Positions 1 through 8,778 of a stretch of DNA of 64,000 nt are shown here, one piece after another. The DNA lies in NCBI GenBank assembly GCA_000634415.1, contig JFNH01000118.1:62001-126000 (forward strand). The letters are read 5' to 3'. A program made the translations under genes and the position numbers. The DNA is from Prochlorococcus sp. scB245a_519A13. Its GTDB lineage: Bacteria; Cyanobacteriota; Cyanobacteriia; PCC-6307; Cyanobiaceae. Under the pieces are notes generated by a model. That model was not told the origin of the DNA. It made no database searches and saw only the letters and a program-made list of their open reading frames with translations. Within the stretch, counting starts at the first letter, position 1. Each line of letters opens with the position of its first letter.

Positions 1-2
1 TC

Positions 3-173
3 TTTGAAAATGATAATTGGAGAGATGAATATATAAACTTAATAAGGAAAAGCAAAAATTTACCAATATTTAATAAAAAATCAATATCTTATAAAAATAA
101 GAGAGAATCCATTATTAATAATCTTGCTAATGAATTCGATAAACATTTAAATCTCAAATCATTTTTAAGTTGA
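3..173 (+). CDS. C-terminal fragment of a protein starting upstream of the window
   Basis: Frame 3 is open from the window edge (FENDNWRDEYINLIRKSKNLPIF...HLNLKSFLS*) and its stop overlaps the TTG start of the next ORF; function not identifiable. Confidence 0.6.
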   Translation, partial: FENDNWRDEYINLIRKSKNLPIFNKKSISYKNKRESIINNLANEFDKHLNLKSFLS

Positions 174-421
174 AAGAAAGAAACATAAAAATTATATGGT
201 CAAATAATAATGAAACATTTGTTTCTGAAGGAGATGATTGGTTCTCTTCTGCTGAAAAAGCAGGTTTAGAGATACCGACTGGCTGTCTTACAGGAAGTTG
301 TGGAGCCTGTGAAATTGATGTAAATGGTGAAACAGTTAGGGCTTGTATCAGTGAAATTAAAAATAATAAAAAAAGTCTATTAAAAGTTTCTCTTACTACA
401 GATCCTTTTTGGGAGGAATGA
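170..421 (+). CDS. 2Fe-2S ferredoxin-like protein
   Basis: CLTGSCGACEIDVNG...C cysteine pattern typical of plant-type [2Fe-2S] ferredoxin domains; TTG start. Confidence 0.8.
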   Translation: MKERNIKIIWSNNNETFVSEGDDWFSSAEKAGLEIPTGCLTGSCGACEIDVNGETVRACISEIKNNKKSLLKVSLTTDPFWEE

Positions 422-548
422 TTTTTTTGTTTCTTTAACTTGAGTAATTAAAATCCAATTCTAAATTTCTTTTCTTGGGGGAGTTATCCAAAATTATATT
501 TACTCTAATATTAAAACTTTTCCCAGACAGAATCAAAGTTGGAAAGCT

Positions 549-2249
549 TTATTTTGGGGTACCAAAACGCCAAACAAGACTAACATCCAAGGTATTTGCG
601 TCAAGATTCCCTTCTTTAGAAATCACTTTTCCCATGCCAGTTTGAAGGCTGAAGTCGTCATTTAGATTGAACTCTATTCCAATACTAGGTTTGTATATTA
701 AGGCGCTACCGCTATCGACGCCTCCTCCCCCTCCAGCACCTATTAGCATTTCTCCATAAAGCTGCCAATTCTTCCATCTAGGTCCGAGAACGCCTACCCC
801 CCAGTGCCCCTCTGAATAGCCACCCGCTCCTCCTTCATACGCACTTAATCCTTGTCCAGTAAGGTACCACCAATCTCCGGCCATCCAGTCAAGTTTACCT
901 CCCAACAGTTGCATATCGCGTGGGGAGCTATTCTTACGTTGTGCATCAAAATACCATTGGTATGCGGGGCGAAAACGCCATTTATTAATTTGTATAAGGT
1001 CTGTTTCCGTTAAGGGTGCTCCTTTTTGATCCCGAGCATAATTTTGCATTACATATGCCAAATTAAACCCTACATATGGGGTGTCAAAATTGCCATCTGG
1101 GGCGGTGAGATAACCGCCGTCAACAATCATATTTAGATTAGGAAAGAGTTGGTATTCCAAACCTAGATTTGCTCGAGCAACAAATCCCCCGCCCGTTTTC
1201 ACGTCTCCGCCTCCGGCACCGCCAATGGTTAAAGCCGGGAGGATGGCCAGACGATCGTCTTTGGTTAGTGGCAAGCGATAGCCTATCCCTCCTAAAAGTT
1301 CGGCGTACCCGCCTACACCACCTGTCATAGCACCGGCAGTTTCAAAGGTGGCAAACCAGTTTCTATCAAGAAAATAAGAATAATCTACACCGACTATCTC
1401 AATTGAATCATTAAGAGATCTACCGGAGTTTGTTTTGCTGTGGCTGGAAGGATAATAAGCTCGAACACGAGCAGCTAGGTGCGATCGATGGAGGCTCACA
1501 TTGTTTAAGTCGGCTCCGAAGTAATCAGCATCAGTCAGTCCATCAATTTTCCAATTGAGTGACGGTGCGGTGAAAGGAATATCCAGTGAAAGAGCTATTG
1601 CATCGCTAAAAATATCTCCATTTGGGAAGTCTACGTAGGAATAATTTAGCCCCAGCGAGCTCCAGCTAAAGTCGTACTTGAGACCGATATGGGGCCGGAT
1701 CATTAATCCTCCTCCTTGCGCCGCGGCACCGCCACCCCCAGCGCCTACGTAGCCTCCGGCATCGAGAATCCAATTATCAAATAATCGATGTTCCATACCC
1801 AAGGTGTAGCCACCAGTAAAGAACCCCCCACGACGTCCAGTTGCAGCACCGTATAGATTTATACCGCCGTAAAGCCAGGAGTTAAGTCGTTCGTAAGCCC
1901 CTATACTGTACAAACCCATGAACTCGCCAGAATCTGGCATTTTGATTTCTTCAAATGAAAAACGCAACATTCGATTGCGCCAAAGTGAAGACTCAATCTT
2001 GGAGGATTTTGATTTTGACTCTGAAAATTCATCTAATGAAAAACTTTCTTTATTTACATTTTCAAAATAATTTTCATCCCCTTTGTAAGATTTCCAGATA
2101 ATCTTTTTCAACGTTTTAGATTTATTTTCCTCCACCTTTTTCCAATTTAAAGTATTTATCCCAGAAGAATTTTCTTTTATTTTTTCTGCAAAGACTCCAA
2201 GAAAATTTAAGAAATTACTAAATAAAAATATATAAAAAATCAACTTCAT
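549..2249 (-). CDS. Predicted secreted/outer-membrane beta-barrel-like protein with three internal repeats
   Basis: N-terminal hydrophobic signal-like segment; three ~100-aa Gly-rich repeats with alternating strand pattern ending in VSLVWRF. Confidence 0.65.
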   Translation of the reverse strand: MKLIFYIFLFSNFLNFLGVFAEKIKENSSGINTLNWKKVEENKSKTLKKIIWKSYKGDENYFENVNKESFSLDEFSESKSKSSKIESSLWRNRMLRFSFEEIKMPDSGEFMGLYSIGAYERLNSWLYGGINLYGAATGRRGGFFTGGYTLGMEHRLFDNWILDAGGYVGAGGGGAAAQGGGLMIRPHIGLKYDFSWSSLGLNYSYVDFPNGDIFSDAIALSLDIPFTAPSLNWKIDGLTDADYFGADLNNVSLHRSHLAARVRAYYPSSHSKTNSGRSLNDSIEIVGVDYSYFLDRNWFATFETAGAMTGGVGGYAELLGGIGYRLPLTKDDRLAILPALTIGGAGGGDVKTGGGFVARANLGLEYQLFPNLNMIVDGGYLTAPDGNFDTPYVGFNLAYVMQNYARDQKGAPLTETDLIQINKWRFRPAYQWYFDAQRKNSSPRDMQLLGGKLDWMAGDWWYLTGQGLSAYEGGAGGYSEGHWGVGVLGPRWKNWQLYGEMLIGAGGGGGVDSGSALIYKPSIGIEFNLNDDFSLQTGMGKVISKEGNLDANTLDVSLVWRFGTPK

Positions 2250-2430
2250 ATGAAGACTTCACTTATTAACTAGTCTATTTCAAAATACATTAAAATCATA
2301 TAAGTCTCCCTATAATAAATTAATATTTCAAATACTTTTATTTTTCCTCTTAATCTATAAAAAAAATTTTTCTAAAAACAAAAGTGGGGTAATTTTTCTA
2401 TTTATTTCATCCTGCTCAAGTTAAAATTAA

Positions 2431-2979
2431 CTATACATTCCAAATTATTAAATAAAGAAATACATAATAAAAAAATGATCCTATAAATGTATTTACTAAA
2501 ATGAACTTCTTGTTGATTTTTGAAGTGGCGATAAGATAACTTCCTAAAACATGAGGCAAAATTGGGAAAGACCTTATAATTAGTATATAAGAAGACTTAA
2601 AAGTAAGATTTTTAAATAATTTCAGAAAATAATTATTTTCTAGTTTTCTATAAAAGTATATACTTCTTGTAAATTTAAAATTAATTCTTCTCAAAAGGAA
2701 TACTTGAATTACACTTAAAATAGTTAACGCAGGAGAAAAAAATAAAATATAATTAAAACCAAAATGCTTAATAAGCATAAAGTCAAAAATAATTGACAAA
2801 GGCAACCCTAAAAATATAGAAATTAAGTTTAAAAATATCAAATATTTGTATTGAATATTATTTAGTAAGAATTCAAGATCATAGTTATACTTTAATATTA
2901 GTGCTAAAAGATAAATCACTAAATAGGAAAAAAAGACTTTAAAAACTATTGATTTAAAATTATGATCTTTTTTAAACAT
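2431..2979 (-). CDS. Multi-TM protein, VTT/DedA (SNARE-associated)-like
   Basis: Several hydrophobic helices and an IIRSFPILPHVLGSYLIATSKI segment resembling VTT-domain proteins. Confidence 0.5.
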   Translation of the reverse strand: MFKKDHNFKSIVFKVFFSYLVIYLLALILKYNYDLEFLLNNIQYKYLIFLNLISIFLGLPLSIIFDFMLIKHFGFNYILFFSPALTILSVIQVFLLRRINFKFTRSIYFYRKLENNYFLKLFKNLTFKSSYILIIRSFPILPHVLGSYLIATSKINKKFILVNTFIGSFFYYVFLYLIIWNV

Positions 2980-3104
2980 ATAAGTTCAACTATTCAAAAT
3001 AATTATCAAAAAAGTAATCTAAAAAATCACCTTTAATGTAACACTAGTCAAAATATACAGTATTAAAATAATATCTTTTTCTTAATAATATTAATTAAAA
3101 TTAA

Positions 3105-3707
3105 TTAGATTAAGAATAAAAGACATCCTGCAATAAATCCACTTAAATGCCCTAATAAACTTACACTTGGGAAAAAAGAGAAAATAAAACCTATCAGGCA
3201 TATTGTCTTCAACATTTTTTGAACTTCATAATTGGACTTAAGACCAATTTCTTTACCTAAAAAATATTTTTTTCCATAAAAAGAAGTTAATAGTAAGAAT
3301 CCAAATAAAGCATAAATTATTCCGCTAAATCCTAAAGCGGCATAATTCGGAAAGATATTAAAATACGATAAGATCTTTTCGTAAACCCAGATAATTAAAA
3401 AATTTAAAAAAGAACAAATTAAAATAAATTTCAAATAAAAAAATCTTCTTTTAATACCTAGTCTCTTCAAAAAATATCTAGTGATGATTATCCCACCGAG
3501 ATTACTTAATAAATGATTTAAATCTGCATGAGTTATGATTGAAGTGAAAATCCTATGTGGTTGATCACTAATTAATTTTGGTACAAAGTAAAAATATTCT
3601 TTATCAATAACTCCAATTAAATCTGTAAAAATAAAAACTGAAATTAAAAAAAATCCTGTTGCAAGAAACTGCCAGTCATATTTAGATATTGAATTATTAA
3701 TAGCCAT
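3105..3707 (-). CDS. Rhomboid family intramembrane serine protease
   Basis: HADLNHLLSN, GFSG catalytic Ser motif and HLSGF His motif in a multi-TM protein. Confidence 0.85.
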   Translation of the reverse strand: MAINNSISKYDWQFLATGFFLISVFIFTDLIGVIDKEYFYFVPKLISDQPHRIFTSIITHADLNHLLSNLGGIIITRYFLKRLGIKRRFFYLKFILICSFLNFLIIWVYEKILSYFNIFPNYAALGFSGIIYALFGFLLLTSFYGKKYFLGKEIGLKSNYEVQKMLKTICLIGFIFSFFPSVSLLGHLSGFIAGCLLFLI

Positions 3708-3797
3708 ACTTTCTTTAGTTTTATACTAAAAGAATATCTGCTTACTTAGAAGAAAATAACCTCAAAAGTTTTTTAATGTCTTGAATTTATATTACCT

Positions 3798-3956
3798 TTA
3801 GTAAACTTTGCAATGAGAACTTGTTGGGTGATCTATACACTCTTTCTCCCAATAATCTTGTCTTGGATCTTTTGGCAGTTGATAATTAAAATCATGCATT
3901 CTCCAAATATCTGAAGTCGCATTTTTTAGGGCAGTGAATGGAGTGGTGAGTCTCAT
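3798..3956 (-). CDS. Small conserved-looking protein, 52 aa (not in the supplied ORF track)
   Basis: MRLTTPFTALKNATSDIWRMHDFNYQLPKDPRQDYWEKECIDHPTSSHCKVY*, preceded by AGGAGG Shine-Dalgarno on the minus strand. Confidence 0.7.
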   Translation of the reverse strand: MRLTTPFTALKNATSDIWRMHDFNYQLPKDPRQDYWEKECIDHPTSSHCKVY

Positions 3957-4026
3957 AAAACCTCCTATATCTCTACTTCTTAATTATCCTCCTATTCAAT
4001 TGAAATTAATAGAGTATTAATACCCG

Positions 4027-4177
4027 AGTAATAGTGCTTTGTGGTTGTCGCGACTATCTTTCCCCATTCAGTAGGAGTAGAAATAAATCAGGAGTCAAAA
4101 GCACTTCATCGACTTTGTGGACAACGAGGTGCAGAAGACTCGAAGAGGGCAAATATATGCCCTCTTATTTTATTTTT
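4027..4177 (+). ncRNA. Candidate small RNA ending in an intrinsic terminator
   Basis: TATTAA -10-like box at 4015-4020; 8-bp pairing 4033-4040/4098-4105; 9-bp terminator stem at 4143-4166 followed by a T-rich tract. Confidence 0.45.
4143..4177 (+). terminator. Rho-independent terminator
   Basis: AAGAGGGCA-aatata-TGCCCTCTT perfect 9-bp stem followed by ATTTTATTTTT. Confidence 0.8.
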
Positions 4178-4201
4178 GGGATTTCTAGAAACTATTTTTA
4201 A

Positions 4202-4226
4202 CGGAGAGGGTGGAATACGAATTCAA
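4202..4226 (-). repeat. Degenerate copy of tRNA-Ser 3' end (candidate att remnant)
   Basis: CGGAGAGGGTGGAATACGAATTCAA vs the tRNA-Ser 3' end at 5385 (CGGAGAGGGTGGGATTCGAACCCAC), same orientation. Confidence 0.6.
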
Positions 4227-4247
4227 CCTTATAGAACACTGTAGAAC

Positions 4248-4265
4248 AAACCTGAACAGGTTTTT
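4248..4265 (+). terminator. Short hairpin-T tract, possible terminator
   Basis: AAACCT-gaac-AGGTTT followed by TT. Confidence 0.5.
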
Positions 4266-4323
4266 CATATCCTAAATTCAATTACCACCAACAAACCCGC
4301 CAACAAGAAAATAGTTAACAGAA

Positions 4324-4983
4324 TTATTTGACCTTGGGAAAAGTTCTATTTAATTTAAAATTAAAGGAAAGACTTATCCTTTCTTCATCAGATAAATTAA
4401 TCTCAACTGCGTGAGGTACCCAGGCAGGAAAAACAACTAGCATATTTTCTTTTGGTGAAATTGTATTTATGGGATAATCATACCCTTGCATTTTGTAGCC
4501 TTCTTTGAAATGCCCCATATATTCTGTGGAGATAAAGTCAGCTTCATTAAAATTCCTATAAAAAAGAAATCTCCCTCCTTTCATTTCTTTTGGCACCTTA
4601 ATAAAAAACACACCGGAATACGTTGCGCCTGAATGAGTGTGAGGTGTATTAGAAGAACCTTTCCCACTTATATTTATCCAAAAATTTGTTAGCTGAAGGT
4701 CACCTTGTCTACTGATTTGATGAATTGCATTAACGGCATTAATAATTTGCTTTAATAATTGATTAGTTCCTGGAAGATTATTTAAATTTCTTATATCTTT
4801 TGAATGATATCCCTGAAAACCAGAATTACTTTTAATAACACCATCTTTATCATTTTCTCTTATCAAATAAGCCTCTTTTTGTAATTGCTCAATATTTTCA
4901 TTTAGTTCAGCACTCCAAAACTGAGTTGGGAATAAAAAACCAGGTTTAATTTGAATTTTCATACAAAAAAAGTTATTAATCAT
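4324..4983 (-). CDS. 2OG-Fe(II) oxygenase family protein
   Basis: PHTHSGATYSGVFFIKVP ... FPAWVPHAVEINLSDEERISLSFNF: HxH...H iron-ligand layout as in the putative 2OG-Fe(II) oxygenases common in cyanophages. Confidence 0.8.
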   Translation of the reverse strand: MINNFFCMKIQIKPGFLFPTQFWSAELNENIEQLQKEAYLIRENDKDGVIKSNSGFQGYHSKDIRNLNNLPGTNQLLKQIINAVNAIHQISRQGDLQLTNFWINISGKGSSNTPHTHSGATYSGVFFIKVPKEMKGGRFLFYRNFNEADFISTEYMGHFKEGYKMQGYDYPINTISPKENMLVVFPAWVPHAVEINLSDEERISLSFNFKLNRTFPKVK

Positions 4984-5384
4984 TTCATAACTTTAAAATA
5001 AAAAAATTTTTAAAAATTATCCACTTTAAAAGATTACTATCTTCTCTTTTTGAAATGTTCTAAGTACAAATTAGAGTAATAAACTAATAATAAAAAGCAA
5101 TAGTAAAAAAGTATTTAAATAGTTTAAATTATTTTTTAATATTTATTTCTCTCACATCTACCGTCAAAAATTAGAATTAAAAATTTCAGATTTAACTTTA
5201 ATAAGTAACCCGCCAACAGCTTTTTAAATTACCGCCAACAAACCCGCCAACAGCAAGTATTCTTTCAGGTTAAATTTAAGAACTAAATTTAAATTTGAAT
5301 AGAGGCGAAATTAATTTATAACTATAAATACAGGGGATTTTTAATAAATTCATCGTCCGTGAAATGGGACGATTTGAAATCGTA

Positions 5385-5469
5385 CGGAGAGGGTGGGATT
5401 CGAACCCACGAATAGTTACCTATTAAACGATTTCGAGTCGTTCGCTTTCGACCACTCAGCCACCTCTCC
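5385..5469 (-). tRNA. tRNA-Ser(CGA)
   Basis: Reverse complement GGAGAGGTGGCTGAGTGGTCGAAAGC...AACGACTCGAAATCGTT...GGTTCGAATCCCACCCTCTCCG; class II variable arm, anticodon CGA. Confidence 0.95.
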
Positions 5470-5523
5470 CATATTTAAAATATAAATTAAAAAATTTATA
5501 CTAAAAATATATTTAGATTTTTG

Positions 5524-6552
5524 TTAATTCCAACCAGTTTCTTTCATTATTTCTATTGCCTTACTATTGAATTTGCCAATTTCTTTTATAGTCACATTAT
5601 CTGGAGTGAAATCTCCAAATTTACTAACAATTCTATTTTGACTTGATTCCTTTAAAGGGTGCTCATAAGTTTTATTAGCTAAACCTTGACTACCTTCACT
5701 AGAAGCTAAATATTCAAGAAGTTTAATAGCCTCAGTCTTGTTTTCTGCATATTTATATACGCCCCCAGCAGTTATATTTACATGCGCAGGATTGGGTATT
5801 ATTAATTTTATTTTTTCTGCTAAAGAAGCATCTCTTGGGCCTTTAACTCCATCAAGCATCCTTGCGACATAATAATGATTAACGATTCCAATACCGCACG
5901 TTCCCTGCCCTACAGCTCTTATTAATGAAGAATCTCCAGAAAAATAGGGAGTGGAAACATTTGATATCAAACCCTTAAGCCAAATTTTTGTTTGGTCAAC
6001 GCCTTTCTTTGCTATTTGATTAGAAACCAAAGATTGATTATAAGGACTTTTTCTATTTCTTAGACATACTTTTCCTTTAAAAGAAGGATTGGTTAGATCC
6101 TCAAAATTTTTGATTTTTGTAATATCCACAATATCCGGATTTGTGATGATTACCCTTAATCGCCTAGTAAGGCCAAACCATTTATTTCTAGGATCTCTTA
6201 AATTATTGGGAACACTATTTTCTAGAATATTTGAATTAATTTTTTGAAATAAATTTGCCTTTGATGCATTTTCAATTCTTGCTGCATCAACAAGAATTAC
6301 TAAATCAGCCTGAGAATTTTTACGCTCTCTTTTTAAGCGCTCAATTATAGCTTTTCCATCTGTTTCTATATATCTAACTTTGATGCCAGTTTGTTCTTGA
6401 AATTTTTGATAAACCTCTTTATCTGTATTGTAATGTCTACCAGAAAATAACCTAACCTCTTTCTCTGCAGAATTTACAGGTTGATTATTTAGAAGTAGCG
6501 ATAATGTCACTGAAGTAAAAAATAGCTTTTTTAAATAATTCTTTAATTTCAT
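5524..6552 (-). CDS. futA: Fe(III) ABC transporter substrate-binding protein (FutA/IdiA family)
   Basis: Signal peptide then EVRLFSGRHYNTDKEVYQKFQEQTGIKVRYIETDGKAIIERLKRE, typical of FutA/IdiA. Confidence 0.9.
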   Translation of the reverse strand: MKLKNYLKKLFFTSVTLSLLLNNQPVNSAEKEVRLFSGRHYNTDKEVYQKFQEQTGIKVRYIETDGKAIIERLKRERKNSQADLVILVDAARIENASKANLFQKINSNILENSVPNNLRDPRNKWFGLTRRLRVIITNPDIVDITKIKNFEDLTNPSFKGKVCLRNRKSPYNQSLVSNQIAKKGVDQTKIWLKGLISNVSTPYFSGDSSLIRAVGQGTCGIGIVNHYYVARMLDGVKGPRDASLAEKIKLIIPNPAHVNITAGGVYKYAENKTEAIKLLEYLASSEGSQGLANKTYEHPLKESSQNRIVSKFGDFTPDNVTIKEIGKFNSKAIEIMKETGWN

Positions 6553-6566
6553 TTATTAAAATTGTT

Positions 6567-6591
6567 ATTTTTGTTACCTTACAACAAAAAT
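6567..6591. promoter_or_regulatory. 9-bp inverted repeat just upstream of futA start
   Basis: ATTTTTGTT-acctta c-AACAAAAAT, 14 nt upstream of the futA ATG. Confidence 0.4.
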
Positions 6592-6684
6592 TTGGTAGAA
6601 ATAATACAAAAATAAAAAATCACTTTGTCATGTATATTTCTTTACCTTAGGAAATAACATTCTGATACTTTCGAGATATAAATC

Positions 6685-7554
6685 TTACTTTACTAAGGGA
6701 AAGCCCATGCGTTCCCTCTCTAGTATCCATGAAGACGCGACTTCTCTAGCTAACTTTCTGATTTTTTCTATATACTGGGCACGATCAGTTACTGATATTA
6801 CGCCTCTAGCATCAAGCAAATTAAAGCTATGACTACACTTTAAAACATAATCAAGCGCGGGGTAAGTTAGCTTCTTTTCAATTAATGAATTTGCTTCATC
6901 TTGATATATCTCAAATAATTTTCTGAGATTTTCAGGATTTGATTCAGAGAAATTATATGAACATTGACCTTTTTCAAATTCAAGCCAAATATCGCTGTAT
7001 TTCAGATCTTTATTCCAATTTAAGTCCCAGATACTTTCTTTATCCTGCAAAAACATTGCAATTCTCTCTAAACCGTATGTAATTTCAATTGGTATTGGTT
7101 GACAATCAACTCCCCCGCATTGTTGAAAATAAGTGAATTGAGTAACTTCCATTCCGTCTAGCCATACTTCCCAGCCTACGCCCCAAGCTCCAAGAGTTGG
7201 CGACTCCCAATTATCTTCAACAAATCTTATGTCATGATTTTTAGCCTCTATTCCAAGAGATTCCAGAGATTTCAAATATTTTTCTTGGATCCCATCTGGG
7301 GAAGGCTTAATTATTACTTGATATTGAAAATAATGTTGTGCACGATTAGGGTTATCACCAAATCTTCCGTCTGTGGGTCTTCTACATGGCTCAGCATATG
7401 CAACAGACCAAGGTTCGGGTCCAATTGCCCTCAAAAAAGTATGAGGACTCATTGTACCAGCACCCTTTTCAGTATCATATGGCTGCATAATTAAACAACC
7501 CTCTTTGGACCAAAAATTATTTAAATTTTGAATTATATCCTGAAAAAACATCAA
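6685..7554 (-). CDS. glyQ: Glycyl-tRNA synthetase alpha subunit
   Basis: [49 protein letters not shown] at 7551 is the likelier start. Confidence 0.97.
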   Translation of the reverse strand: MMFFQDIIQNLNNFWSKEGCLIMQPYDTEKGAGTMSPHTFLRAIGPEPWSVAYAEPCRRPTDGRFGDNPNRAQHYFQYQVIIKPSPDGIQEKYLKSLESLGIEAKNHDIRFVEDNWESPTLGAWGVGWEVWLDGMEVTQFTYFQQCGGVDCQPIPIEITYGLERIAMFLQDKESIWDLNWNKDLKYSDIWLEFEKGQCSYNFSESNPENLRKLFEIYQDEANSLIEKKLTYPALDYVLKCSHSFNLLDARGVISVTDRAQYIEKIRKLAREVASSWILERERMGFPLVK

Positions 7555-7706
7555 ATTTTAAGAAGTTTAGAATTTAGATCAATGCCATTAAACATAATAA
7601 CAAAACTTAAAACAAAAAATATTTTTAACTCTAATTTCTGAGAAGCATTATCTGGTATTTGGATAGCATAAAACTTAATCCAATATAAACATAAATTAGA
7701 AATTAA

Positions 7707-8093
7707 TCATGAAAAAAAATCTAATGGCAAAGGTCCAAAAGTATTAGATTCTTCTGCATCTTCATCATATTGGCAAGTTATTAAAATTCCTTCTCCCAGA
7801 CCATTCTCAGATCTAACAAAAACATTACCAGTTTTTTGGTTGCCTTTTAAAAAAACATATCCATCAGCATGAAGCGAATCTAAATTACCAAATTTTATTG
7901 AGGAATATTTATTAGAAATTGATTTCAGTGCTTCAATAGCTTTGGTATCAGAAGCTGCCATTATTCCTATTGTTATCCAATCGGCATTATAAATATTAGT
8001 TTCTAATTCTATTAATAGTTTTTTTTCTTGACTACTGCTTAAATGAGGAGCAGTTCTAAGACTGTTTAAATCAGCTAATTTATTTATTTCCAT
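7707..8093 (-). CDS. DUF1824 family protein
   Basis: Overall sequence resembles cyanobacterial DUF1824 proteins (GYVFLKGNQKTGNVFVR..GEGILITCQ). Confidence 0.75.
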   Translation of the reverse strand: MEINKLADLNSLRTAPHLSSSQEKKLLIELETNIYNADWITIGIMAASDTKAIEALKSISNKYSSIKFGNLDSLHADGYVFLKGNQKTGNVFVRSENGLGEGILITCQYDEDAEESNTFGPLPLDFFS

Positions 8094-8120
8094 TAAATTA
8101 GTACCTAAAATAATAAATTA

Positions 8121-8453
8121 TTAACCAAAGGTTCTTCCATTCCAAGCCCATAATGAAGCGGGCACATCCTCGAAAGAAATATAAATTTTATCTATTGGAA
8201 TTCCAATTTTTTCATAAACAAAATTAGATATTTGCTTTGCCATCTCTGAAGGATTTAAAGAGCCTATCGACTTAATTTCTAAAAAACAACAAGGTCTTTC
8301 ATCATCAAAATACATTTCTAAATTATCATCTAACTTAGCCATAACAAATCTTTTTGATTTATTTGTTAAAGACGCGACTAATATTGAAATTTCTTCAAGT
8401 AATTTCTTCTTATCCTCTATTTTTGCTGAAGTAGAAACATTAATATAAGGCAT
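8121..8453 (-). CDS. MIF/tautomerase-like protein
   Basis: MPYINVST N-terminus with Pro2; overall MIF-like ending IYISFEDVPASLWAWNGRTFG. Confidence 0.85.
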   Translation of the reverse strand: MPYINVSTSAKIEDKKKLLEEISILVASLTNKSKRFVMAKLDDNLEMYFDDERPCCFLEIKSIGSLNPSEMAKQISNFVYEKIGIPIDKIYISFEDVPASLWAWNGRTFG

Positions 8454-8455
8454 AT

Positions 8456-8626
8456 TTATGCAGCTAAATTATCTTTTTGAAAATCATTTTGTAGATTAAA
8501 AGTTTTATTTTTTAAAACTTTTTTTGATGAAAGATATGCCATATCGTATTGACTTATTCCGTTTTTATAGGGATTGAAAAGGGCATTTTTAGATCTACTT
8601 TTTTTGCTCCTTTTGAATTCAATCAT
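8456..8626 (-). CDS. Small hypothetical protein, 56 aa (not in the supplied ORF track)
   Basis: Open frame MIEFKRSKKSRSKNALFNPYKNGISQYDMAYLSSKKVLKNKTFNLQNDFQKDNLAA* with ATG start. Confidence 0.45.
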   Translation of the reverse strand: MIEFKRSKKSRSKNALFNPYKNGISQYDMAYLSSKKVLKNKTFNLQNDFQKDNLAA

Positions 8627-8778
8627 TTTTACAAAATTATTAATTATTAATTTAACTTTTTTTTAATAGATGTCTAGCTTTTTTAAAAATCTTTAATTAA
8701 TTAAATGCAAAATATATTTCTGAATCACAATATGAATAACTATTTATTAAATTTGAATTAGATCACTTAATAATCGTT

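Noticed and set aside
4041-4244. 67-aa plus-strand ORF
   Set aside because: Runs through a strong terminator hairpin and a tRNA-Ser fragment; better explained as an RNA gene plus remnant
7234-7494. 86-aa ORF antisense to glyQ
   Set aside because: Fully inside a conserved gene on the other strand, no recognisable domain
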